In this document: positions 1-5,513 of the stretch, one piece after another
How positions within the stretch are numbered: position 1 is the first letter of the stretch
Layout of the letters: each line of letters begins with the position of its first letter
Assembly (NCBI GenBank): GCA_021820645.1
Contig: JAKADJ010000087.1
Location: forward strand, 1 to 8,326
Reading direction: 5' to 3'
DNA: 8,326 bases
Source: Bacillota bacterium
Lineage (GTDB): Bacteria; Bacillota_E; Sulfobacillia; Sulfobacillales; Sulfobacillaceae
Program-made: the position numbers and the translations under genes
The notes under the pieces: model-generated
Told to the model about the DNA's origin: nothing
The model's database searches: none
The model's input: only the letters and a program-made list of their open reading frames with translations

Positions 1-58
1 GACCTGATAATACGATCCGGCCCTTTAGCGCCTTAAGAGTTCCGGTTCCAGAATACAT
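1..58 (-). CDS. Possible 5' end of an unrecognised protein running off the left edge
   Basis: An open frame starts at an ATG (complement of 56-58) and continues to the window edge, reading MYSGTGTLKALKGRIVLSG. The frame also stays open upstream to a stop near 116-118. There is no good Shine-Dalgarno site at the right distance from this ATG; a GAGGAGG on the same strand (about 92-99) lies too far upstream and has no start codon close behind it. I do not recognise the peptide. A competing frame on the plus strand (3-194) is also open but has a composition unlike protein. This is a weak call that needs the neighbouring sequence. Confidence 0.22.
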   Translation of the reverse strand, partial: MYSGTGTLKALKGRIVLSG

Positions 59-113
59 CAATACTCGTCTTTGCGGGCTGACCGGAAGGAGAACCTCCTC
101 ACACGATCGTTCC

Positions 114-236
114 GATCAATCACATAATCCGGTTTTGCCTTCACGTGACGGTCCGATTCGATCCATCACAAAATCCGCATTGGCACCACCATGATGAACA
201 CCGTGTAAATGGCGGGATCCATCATAAAATCCGCAT
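114..236. repeat. Three imperfect 21-bp direct repeats upstream of the encapsulin operon
   Basis: Copies lie at 160-180 and 216-236 and differ at one base (GATCCATCA, then C or T, then AAAATCCGCAT). A third, more diverged copy at 114-134 matches 17 of 21 positions. Start-to-start distances are 46 and 56 bases. The two good copies flank a possible promoter at 180-209. They could be operator sites for the downstream operon or decayed repeats. They do not resemble a CRISPR array, because the units are short and diverged and the gaps unequal. Confidence 0.6.
180..209 (+). promoter_or_regulatory. Possible sigma-A promoter of the encapsulin operon
   Basis: TTGGCA at 180-185 matches five of six bases of the -35 consensus. 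TGTAAA at 204-209 matches four of six of the -10, with an 18-base spacer. Transcription would start near 216, so the transcript would cross the third direct repeat and the hairpin at 247-281 before reaching the first gene. No better promoter was seen between that hairpin and 345. Weak by sequence alone. Confidence 0.3.
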
Positions 237-252
237 ACCCCTAAAAATTTGC

Positions 253-281
253 TGCCGTGCGTCTGACGTGCGGCACTTTTT
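253..281 (+). terminator. Rho-independent terminator or attenuator hairpin
   Basis: The arms 253-262 and 266-275 pair over 10 bp, two of them G-U, around a CTG loop. The run CTTTTT follows at 276-281. An A-rich tract at 243-247 precedes the stem, so weak activity on the other strand is possible. It lies 79 bases upstream of the DUF1540 start. It either ends transcription arriving from the left, insulating the operon, or acts as an attenuator if the operon promoter lies upstream of it. Confidence 0.75.
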
Positions 282-359
282 GTATGCCCGAGATGGATTT
301 GGAGACTCTAAACACCAGAGACATGGATTAAAAATTGGATGTGTGGGAGGAATTACGTG

Positions 360-581
360 ATGCCTCAGGTATCGGTGCGTTGTACCGTGGATAACTGTTA
401 TTTTTGGGCTCAAGAAAATTTTTGTCATGCGGAAAGTATCCTCATTACGACCGACCAGGCTTCAAGCCAGTATCCTGAATCGGTGGATTCCCGCGATACG
501 GCCATGATCGTCAGTCAAATCGGGGAAACCCCCGCCGAAAGTTGCCAGGAGACAGCATGTAAGACATTTTCCAGGAAATAA
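360..581 (+). CDS. DUF1540 cysteine-rich protein, first gene of the encapsulin operon
   Basis: A 73-residue protein with the DUF1540 signature: Cys8-x4-Cys13, an aromatic pair (Tyr14, Trp16), Cys22 followed by His-Ala, then Cys62-x4-Cys67 before a closing KTF. The five cysteines suggest a small metal site, probably zinc or iron, but the biochemistry of DUF1540 is not established as far as I know. The ATG at 360 is chosen because GGGAGG at 345-350 lies 9 bases upstream; an in-frame ATG at 339 precedes that site. There is no signal peptide. It is followed 40 bases later by the ferritin-like gene, so cotranscription is likely. A metal-handling role linked to the encapsulated ferritin is inferred from position only. 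Confidence 0.85.
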   Translation: MPQVSVRCTVDNCYFWAQENFCHAESILITTDQASSQYPESVDSRDTAMIVSQIGETPAESCQETACKTFSRK

Positions 582-621
582 TTCCCGGAACACCGTGGGT
601 TATTGGGAGGCATGGCTCCTC

Positions 622-1491
622 GTGGGTTTAGATCGAATAGTGTATACCCGTCTTTTGAATCAAGATATTTGCGGTGAACATGATGCCATCGTGCATTATC
701 TCACCCAGGCGTGGACAGTCGCACACCAGTATGGCCCTCAGATTGAACAGATAGCCCGCGATGAGATGCGGCATTTAAAGTGGTTGTCCCATAGCGTGGT
801 GGCCTTAGGGGGAATCCCGGATTTGACGACTCCTGTGATGCGTTCGGCGACGAGTATGCGCGATGCGATGGAACAGGACATACAGGCAGAGATCGATGCC
901 ATCCAACAATATGAAGACCACATGGCGACAATTTCCGACTCGAAAATCCAGCATCTGCTGGCGCGCATTGTGATCGACGAAAAGGATCATTATCGGCAAT
1001 TCACGGAGTGGTTAGACCAACAGCAGGGGGAGCCCTGGGGCGACCAACACCCGGGGGAGGACGTGGCCAATGTAGCCGTTCAGCTTGAAACCCTCGTGGG
1101 TATCGAATATCAGGCCGTGTTGACCCACTTGATGGAGTCGTTTATTAAACACCATCAGCGGCATGTTGGTATGGATGAGGAGGACCGTGCGGTCGACGAA
1201 ATGAGACACCTGGGGTGGGTCGCGGAGCAACTGGCTCATATCGGGGTCGTGCCGCCACTCGGGAGATTGTTCCTAGGCCACGGCCTTAACCCATTGGAGA
1301 GCGACGAAGCACGAGAACTAGAGCGCTATAGGGCGGTGCGTCGCTGGGCCACCGACACCCATCCAGAGATCTTGCCGTTGTTGGACCGGATTGTGGCCCA
1401 TGAAGACTATCAAAACTCGCTGCGATCAGAGAAAGACGGATGGACGGTTGGGCCACTACGCGATGAATACCGGGGTTTGGGAGGGACTTAG
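622..1491 (+). CDS. Tandem ferritin-like di-iron protein, probable encapsulin cargo
   Basis: About 289 residues from the GTG at 622. This start has GGGAGG at 605-610, with 11-base spacing like its operon neighbours; a GTG at 595 would add nine residues. The protein contains two successive four-helix ferritin-like units. Unit 1 (roughly 10-130) has a full di-iron set: Glu19, Glu48-x2-His51, Glu90, Glu120-x2-His123. Unit 2 (roughly 150-267) repeats it: Glu162, Glu193-x2-His196, Glu232 or Glu234, Glu261-x2-Gln264, so the last histidine is glutamine. The tail carries WTVGPLR (274-280), matching the family 1 encapsulin loading motif typified by LTVGSLR. The shell gene begins four bases after the stop. 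Likely role: iron oxidation and storage, or peroxide protection, inside the shell. It is far longer than the roughly 100-residue classical encapsulated ferritin, so an ordinary rubrerythrin or bacterioferritin label fits poorly. Confidence 0.88.
   Translation: MGLDRIVYTRLLNQDICGEHDAIVHYLTQAWTVAHQYGPQIEQIARDEMRHLKWLSHSVVALGGIPDLTTPVMRSATSMRDAMEQDIQAEIDAIQQYEDHMATISDSKIQHLLARIVIDEKDHYRQFTEWLDQQQGEPWGDQHPGEDVANVAVQLETLVGIEYQAVLTHLMESFIKHHQRHVGMDEEDRAVDEMRHLGWVAEQLAHIGVVPPLGRLFLGHGLNPLESDEARELERYRAVRRWATDTHPEILPLLDRIVAHEDYQNSLRSEKDGWTVGPLRDEYRGLGGT
1441..1461 (+). other. C-terminal encapsulin cargo-loading peptide
   Basis: These seven codons give WTVGPLR near the end of the ferritin-like protein, followed by nine residues (DEYRGLGGT). 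Known family 1 loading peptides have the form LTVGSLR or SLGIGSL at a flexible C terminus and bind the inner face of the shell. The hydrophobic-Thr-Val-Gly-x-Leu-basic pattern is kept; Trp replaces Leu and Pro replaces Ser. The assignment rests on this match together with the adjacent shell gene. Confidence 0.78.
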
Positions 1492-1495
1492 ACTG

Positions 1496-2341
1496 ATGGA
1501 TTTTTTGTTGCGGGAGGACGCACCCCTCGACCCAATTCAGTGGGCTGAATTGGATCATGCGGTACAAGGTATTATCAAACGGCAAGTTGTTTGTCGTCGT
1601 TTTCTCTCTCTATACGGGCCCCTTGGTAGCGCGGTACAAGTAATCCCTACGGATCGCTATCCGGGTCGCGAGCGGGGGCAGGTGGATATGGTGGGTCAAC
1701 ATGATGACCCCGTGGCGTTCTCCGGCCGGGTGTACCAGAAAATCCCGTTATTGCACAAAGACTTTGTCTTGTTTTGGCGAGATCTGGAGTCCTCCCATCG
1801 TGAAGGGATTCCCGTAGACTGGTCGATGGCGGAGGCTGCTGCCAGTTTCTTGGCCACCGCTGAAGATGAATTGATTCTCTATGGGAATCAATCGATACAC
1901 ATTGACGGGCTGACGTCCGTGAACGGGCGCCAAAATTTATCGACCGAAGGTTGGCAAGAACCCGATTCAGGATACCGAGACGTGGTCAAGGCTGTCACGG
2001 AGCTTACCAGCGTGGGTTTTTTTCCACCTTTTAGCGTGGTGGTCGGTACGGCGGGCTATGCGGCTTGGCATCGACTTTTTGGCAATAGTGGGGTGCTCGA
2101 GATTGATCAGATTCAAAAATTGGTCCAGGGTGGCGTCTTTGTGACACCTTTGCTGCCGGATTCGACGATGCTGGTCATAGCGACGGGAGCCGAAAATATT
2201 GATGTTGCCGTGGGCATTGACGCTACCGTGGCATTTTTAGAATCGAGCTCGATGAACCATTATTTTCGGGTTCTTGAGACGCTGACGGTGCGTATCAAGC
2301 GTCCTCAAGCAATTTGCCATTTATCGCCTGTGCTACAATAG
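1496..2341 (+). CDS. Family 1 encapsulin shell protein (HK97-fold nanocompartment)
   Basis: A 281-residue protein, the usual length of family 1 (linocin M18/CFP29-like) shell proteins, which self-assemble into hollow cages. Recognisable blocks: the N-terminal segment MDFLLREDAPLD...W..LD (1-20), as in Thermotoga; RRFLSLYGPLG (34-44); PLLHKDFVLFWRDLES..REG (84-104); the helix AEAAASFLATAEDELILYG (112-130) with IDGL (136-139); the GGVFVTPLL strand (212-220); and the closing segment RVLETLTVRIKRPQA. The ATG at 1496 is chosen because the family begins there and GGGAGGG at 1479-1485 lies 10 bases upstream; an upstream ATG at 1391 lies within the cargo gene. The stop of the cargo gene and this start are four bases apart, indicating coupled expression. 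Several normally conserved stretches are diverged, notably FFPPFSVVV where GPYxLV is usual and TGAENID where SERGGDF is usual. Confidence 0.93.
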   Translation: MDFLLREDAPLDPIQWAELDHAVQGIIKRQVVCRRFLSLYGPLGSAVQVIPTDRYPGRERGQVDMVGQHDDPVAFSGRVYQKIPLLHKDFVLFWRDLESSHREGIPVDWSMAEAAASFLATAEDELILYGNQSIHIDGLTSVNGRQNLSTEGWQEPDSGYRDVVKAVTELTSVGFFPPFSVVVGTAGYAAWHRLFGNSGVLEIDQIQKLVQGGVFVTPLLPDSTMLVIATGAENIDVAVGIDATVAFLESSSMNHYFRVLETLTVRIKRPQAICHLSPVLQ

Positions 2342-2349
2342 TCTGGGTG

Positions 2350-2922
2350 ATGGGAATGGGCCAGGATGACGACCTAAATCTTTTTGTACAATGGCGACAC
2401 GCGCCACCTCAGCAATGGAAATACTGCCCACTGTGTGGGGTTTTACTGAGCGATAATAGTTTGGATGGTAAGTCGCGACGTTACTGTGCACAGTGTGGAT
2501 TTGTCTATTGGGAGCGACCACTACCGGCCGTGGCAGCCGTCGTCTACGATGAACCCAACGATGCGGTATTGCTCGTGACACGGCGATACCCGCCCGAAAC
2601 GGGCGGGTATACATTTCCTGGGGGCGGCGTTGAAGCGGGCGAATCACTACGCAGCGCGGCCATTCGGGAAGTGCATGAAGAAACCGGTTTAGTGGTGGCA
2701 ATGAATGCACTTCTCGGGACCTGGTCCACGCCGAATAATGAGACGATTATTACGTTTTATGTGTCACGCCCGGTCAGTGGTACGCTTAAGGCCGGAACGG
2801 ATGCTTTAAGCGCCGCCTGGTTCAAAAGGGACCAGGTGCCACCACTGGCGTTTAGTGTCCATCAACAGGTGATGCGACTTTTTCACCATAGGATCGAACT
2901 CGAACGTATGGGGACCCGTTAA
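2350..2922 (+). CDS. Nudix hydrolase with N-terminal zinc ribbon
   Basis: About 190 residues. Residues 26-49 form a four-cysteine zinc ribbon (Cys26-x2-Cys29, Cys46-x2-Cys49). The Nudix box at 92-114 is complete: G-x5-E (Glu98), then Arg106-Glu107-Val-x-Glu110-Glu111-x-Gly113-Leu. Such enzymes split nucleoside diphosphates linked to another group, often NADH, ADP-ribose, FAD or damaged nucleotides; the ribbon resembles that of NudC-like and related ADP-ribose or NADH pyrophosphatases. The substrate cannot be told. The start is uncertain. An ATG at 2314 would overlap the encapsulin gene; ATG 2350 and ATG 2356 lie just after its stop with only a weak ribosome site, suggesting translational coupling. 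Its stop (2920-2922) overlaps that of the convergent DUF948 gene. Confidence 0.9.
   Translation: MGMGQDDDLNLFVQWRHAPPQQWKYCPLCGVLLSDNSLDGKSRRYCAQCGFVYWERPLPAVAAVVYDEPNDAVLLVTRRYPPETGGYTFPGGGVEAGESLRSAAIREVHEETGLVVAMNALLGTWSTPNNETIITFYVSRPVSGTLKAGTDALSAAWFKRDQVPPLAFSVHQQVMRLFHHRIELERMGTR
2586..2610. repeat. Perfect 11-bp inverted repeat inside the Nudix gene
   Basis: ATACCCGCCCG (2586-2596) is followed by AAA and its exact complement (2600-2610). The hairpin encodes part of RYPPETGGYTF just before the Nudix box. There is no T-run after it, so it is not a terminator. It may be chance from proline and glycine codons, or it may affect mRNA stability. Confidence 0.6.
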
Positions 2923-3356
2923 TCGCCGACGCTCTTTTTTGTAGAGGCTAAAGAGGATTTGGACGCGGCGCGACGGCGAGCACTTTTGACCATAGACCAG
3001 GTGACCGCGAGCCCGTTTATCCACCAGGGCTGAGATTCTACCGGTTGGGATGCAGACTTTTTTAATTGCTTACGGGTGACGAACCAAGACGTCACACCAG
3101 AAACCAGTAGTCCAACATTATAAGCACCCTGTCGCACTTCTTGAATGGTTTTCGATACCTGTTCGGAGGTGTCCCGGGCATGGTGTAGAACGCCTTGTAC
3201 ATCCTGCCGGAGTTCTACAATCTCGTGCACCACCGATTTTTCCAAGGTAACCAGCCGTTTGACCAACTGGAACAAGACGATAACACCGGCGAGTGCTAAG
3301 AGGGTTAAGGTACCAAACGACACGGCAATAATCGTGAGTGCCGTGCTAATACTCAT
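2919..3356 (-). CDS. DUF948 membrane-anchored coiled-coil protein
   Basis: 145 residues: an N-terminal membrane segment (about 8-32, rich in Leu, Ile, Val and Ala), then a heptad-like helical stretch (about 33-80: LEKSVVHEIVELRQDVQGVL...), a second hydrophobic patch (about 82-94) and a very basic C terminus. This is the layout of DUF948 proteins, which in Firmicutes commonly neighbour YtxH genes; both are often described as general-stress proteins, without known chemistry. The ATG shares ATGA (3353-3356) with the stop of the upstream ytxH-like gene, so the two are translationally coupled. Its stop overlaps that of the convergent Nudix gene by two bases, so any terminator must lie inside the Nudix coding sequence. 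Confidence 0.8.
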   Translation of the reverse strand: MSISTALTIIAVSFGTLTLLALAGVIVLFQLVKRLVTLEKSVVHEIVELRQDVQGVLHHARDTSEQVSKTIQEVRQGAYNVGLLVSGVTSWFVTRKQLKKSASQPVESQPWWINGLAVTWSMVKSARRRAASKSSLASTKKSVGD

Positions 3357-3631
3357 GCGCCTTCGCCTTCGTCAGACGGTGTGGGGACGGCATCGTCCTC
3401 CAGCGGGATTTCTGTTACCCCTCTTTTGATCAAATCCTGCCCTCGCCGGGCTAAATTATCTCGTATATCGCGGACGCTGTCTTGAAATTGCCCTAACGAG
3501 TCCTGAGTCTTCTTTTTTAACGTATCTCTGGTGTCAGAACCCGCCGTTGGCGCTAATAATAGGCCTGCGATGAGGCCGACCGATGCACCTAAAATCAATC
3601 CCGTGACACGATCCCAATTTCGATCACTCAT
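3353..3631 (-). CDS. YtxH-domain membrane protein
   Basis: 92 residues. A glycine-rich hydrophobic segment (about 9-28, GLILGASVGLIAGLLLAP) is followed by TAGSDTRDTLKKK, the usual YtxH signature GxxxGxxxGLLxAPxxGxxTR. Then comes an amphipathic helix and an acidic C terminus. The family is linked to general stress in Bacillus; a molecular function is not established. The start has a near-perfect ribosome site, GGAGGAGGT (complement of 3638-3646), 6 bases upstream. It is the first gene of a two-gene operon with the DUF948 gene. Confidence 0.88.
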   Translation of the reverse strand: MSDRNWDRVTGLILGASVGLIAGLLLAPTAGSDTRDTLKKKTQDSLGQFQDSVRDIRDNLARRGQDLIKRGVTEIPLEDDAVPTPSDEGEGA

Positions 3632-3663
3632 GTGATGACCTCCTCCAATCGAGTTTGATCTCT

Positions 3664-3692
3664 ATTCTGACATAACTGGCAGCTTTCGCCAA
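3664..3692 (-). promoter_or_regulatory. Sigma-A-type promoter of the YtxH-DUF948 operon
   Basis: Read on the minus strand: TTGGCG (-35, complement of 3687-3692), a 17-base spacer, and CAGAAT (-10, complement of 3664-3669), the latter preceded by TG in the extended -10 position. Each hexamer matches four of six consensus bases. It lies about 32 bases upstream of the YtxH start codon. Confidence 0.45.
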
Positions 3693-3736
3693 GGTGCAAT
3701 TGACGAGATATTGGCTAGAGAAGGGCATCATCCCTA

Positions 3737-3745
3737 TGCTATACT
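3737..3745 (+). promoter_or_regulatory. Extended -10 promoter of the glycosyltransferase-GtrA operon
   Basis: TG-C-TATACT at 3737-3745 is a good extended -10 element, 57 bases before the glycosyltransferase start. No convincing -35 lies 16-18 bases upstream (TTGGCT at 3711 is too far). Divergent from the YtxH operon promoter at 3664-3692. Confidence 0.45.
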
Positions 3746-3802
3746 GGGTTGGTTATTCCGGCTGTCATAATTTTGGAGATTTTTAGGTAGGTGTGAAGGT
3801 CT

Positions 3803-4933
3803 ATGCGCATTGCATTTGTGACAGAAACCTGGTGGCCTGCTACGGATGGGGTCGTCACTCGCATTACGGCGACGGTTCGGGAGCTTAAAGCCATGGGCCA
3901 TGAGCTACTCATCATCGCGCCACGGGGAGGTGCGCCCACTTTTGAGGGGATCCCAGTCCGTGACGTGCCCAACGTTTCGGTTGGGTTCATCTACGGGGGG
4001 AAGCCCTGGGGATTACCGTTGCCGAGAGTCAAGGGCTATTTGGAAGAATTTCAACCGGACGTTATTCATGTCGTTAATCCCTTTGTGCTGGGCGTGGCAG
4101 GGGTTCTGAGTGGGACCCGGCTAAAAATTCCGATTGTAGCGTCTTATCATACCAACATTGCCGGATATGCCGACTTCTATCATTTGGGTTTTACTAAACC
4201 ATTAATTTGGACCATACTCCGTGCTCTACATAACCGTGCTCATCTCAATCTGGCAACCTCCGAGGCCATGAAGCGGGTGCTGGAATCGCAAGGGATTCAA
4301 CGCGTGTCGGTTTGGCGTCGCGGTGTGGATCTCGACCTCTTTAATCCCCGGCATCGTTCGGAAGAGATGCGGCATCGGTTGACGGACGGACATCCCGATC
4401 GAATGATTGCTCTCTATGTCGGTCGGATAGCGCTGGAAAAAGGACTTAATCGGCTCGAGAGCCTCTTTGGCCATAACCCTAACCTGCACTTGGCCTTGGT
4501 TGGAGAGGGGCCAGCGCAAGGTATTCTTCGGGATCAGTTTAAGGGGACACCTACATCTTTCGTGGGGAAATTGTTGGGGTCCGATTTAGCTACGGCTTAT
4601 GCCTCCGCCGACTTTTTCATTTTTCCTTCGACCACAGAAACCTTGGGATTGGTGTTGCTAGAAGCCATGGCGTCGGGCCTCCCGATTGTGGCTGCAGAAA
4701 GTCTCCCGACACACGAGCTGGTGGACGACAGTGGTGCCGGGGCCTTATTTTCTCCAGATCACCCCGAACGTATCGGCGAGATTATCGAGAATTTCTTTAC
4801 GAGCAACAACCTAGAAACCTTGAAACACTATGCACGGAATGAGGCGGAGAGATGGGGATGGAGCCTGCCAACACGCGAACTGGTCGGGTGGTACCACCGG
4901 GCCACGGACCAAAGACAACGAGGCTTGGCATGA
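3803..4933 (+). CDS. GT4-family glycosyltransferase, SQD2/MgtA-like
   Basis: 376 residues with the two-Rossmann GT-B layout of glycosyltransferase family 4. N-terminal half: FVTETWWPATDGVVTR (5-20), the GHELLIIAP strand (32-40), PDVIHVVNP (85-93) and ASYHT (113-117). C-terminal half: YVGRIALEKGL with Arg208 and Lys213, VGEGP (233-237), SFVGKLLG (252-259), and the donor-binding E-x7-E pair Glu279/Glu287 in STTETLGLVLLEAM. The overall pattern is closest to sulfoquinovosyl-, glucosyl- or mannosyl-diacylglycerol synthases (SQD2, MgtA, PimB type), which work at the inner membrane face with an NDP-sugar. Donor and acceptor cannot be fixed from sequence. The ATG is preceded by AGGTAGGTG at 3785-3793. 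It overlaps the next gene by ATGA, so it is paired with a GtrA membrane protein. Confidence 0.9.
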   Translation: MRIAFVTETWWPATDGVVTRITATVRELKAMGHELLIIAPRGGAPTFEGIPVRDVPNVSVGFIYGGKPWGLPLPRVKGYLEEFQPDVIHVVNPFVLGVAGVLSGTRLKIPIVASYHTNIAGYADFYHLGFTKPLIWTILRALHNRAHLNLATSEAMKRVLESQGIQRVSVWRRGVDLDLFNPRHRSEEMRHRLTDGHPDRMIALYVGRIALEKGLNRLESLFGHNPNLHLALVGEGPAQGILRDQFKGTPTSFVGKLLGSDLATAYASADFFIFPSTTETLGLVLLEAMASGLPIVAAESLPTHELVDDSGAGALFSPDHPERIGEIIENFFTSNNLETLKHYARNEAERWGWSLPTRELVGWYHRATDQRQRGLA

Positions 4934-5355
4934 GCCGTTTGGGACAATTTTTTCAGTTTGTGGCCGTGGGACTCAGTAACGCCTTTATTGATTTAGGAGT
5001 CTTCAACGGTCTGTATTTTATTGATCCGACCCGCAATGTTAATCAACTCGTGTTGTACAATACATTGGCGGTAATGGCCGCGATTCTCAACAGCTATATC
5101 TGGAACAGTCGATGGACGTTTCGTAACACCCTCAAAACTACTGGCCGCCAGGCCCTAAAACAACGGTCCTTATTTGTAATACAATCGCTGATCAACATCG
5201 CCGTCAATGATGCGATCTTATGGTTGATTGCACCCTGGATCTCCCAAACCCATGCTATCCCACATGTTATGGCTAACAATATAGCCAAATTGGTGGCGAT
5301 GTTCTTAGCCTCGCTGTCGAGTTTCCTTATGATGAAACTGTTCGTGTTTGTCTAA
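4930..5355 (+). CDS. GtrA-family polytopic membrane protein
   Basis: 141 residues with four predicted membrane segments (about 6-30, 40-62, 82-105, 115-139). It shows the GtrA signatures QFVAVGLSNAFIDLGVF near the N terminus and an N-S-R-W-T-F motif after helix 2. Family members are thought to help move lipid-linked sugars (undecaprenyl-phosphate sugars) across the membrane for cell-surface polysaccharide or teichoic acid glycosylation. The ATG at 4930 is chosen because it forms the ATGA overlap with the glycosyltransferase and fits the family N terminus, with ACGAGG at 4918-4922; a start at 4852 would add a charged tail inside the upstream gene. The tight pairing suggests the two act on the same lipid-linked sugar. 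Confidence 0.88.
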   Translation: MSRLGQFFQFVAVGLSNAFIDLGVFNGLYFIDPTRNVNQLVLYNTLAVMAAILNSYIWNSRWTFRNTLKTTGRQALKQRSLFVIQSLINIAVNDAILWLIAPWISQTHAIPHVMANNIAKLVAMFLASLSSFLMMKLFVFV

Positions 5356-5483
5356 ATAGGGACAGACCGCGCTACGTTATTTCCTACCTTTGGAATCAGA
5401 TAGGCAATATCCGACATGATTCGAGACCGGTGGTAACTGATCCAAGAATGGGCTACATCCCTTATGAGTGGTTAATATGGGAT

Positions 5484-5512
5484 CTGACAGGGTTGTCTTC
5501 ATTTTTTACACT
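5484..5512 (+). promoter_or_regulatory. Sigma-A promoter driving the c-di-AMP riboswitch
   Basis: CTGACA at 5484-5489 (five of six consensus bases), a 17-base spacer, and TACACT at 5507-5512 (four of six). Predicted start near 5519 coincides with the 5' side of riboswitch helix P1, supporting both calls. The remaining 128 bases between the GtrA stop and this promoter (5356-5483) show no gene and no clear terminator. Confidence 0.65.
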
Positions 5513-5513
5513 A

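Noticed and set aside
3..194. Open plus-strand frame at the left edge
   Set aside because: It would explain the terminator at 253-281, but its translation (many Arg, Ser and Pro, no hydrophobic pattern) is unlike a protein and it contains two of the direct repeats.
114..236. CRISPR array from the three direct repeats
   Set aside because: Units are only 21 bp, the first copy is strongly diverged, spacing is unequal (25 and 35 bases between copies), and there is no leader or cas gene in view.
1391..1495. Upstream ATG extending the encapsulin protein by 35 residues
   Set aside because: The extension lies in the cargo gene and does not match the family; the ATG at 1496 has a good ribosome site and begins exactly at the conserved encapsulin N terminus.
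2333..2710. 125-residue minus-strand frame
   Set aside because: It lies wholly opposite the Nudix gene, whose catalytic motif is intact; the antisense frame is rich in Arg and Pro and resembles no family.
4226..4519. 97-residue minus-strand frame
   Set aside because: Shadow of the glycosyltransferase gene, whose family motifs are continuous across this stretch.
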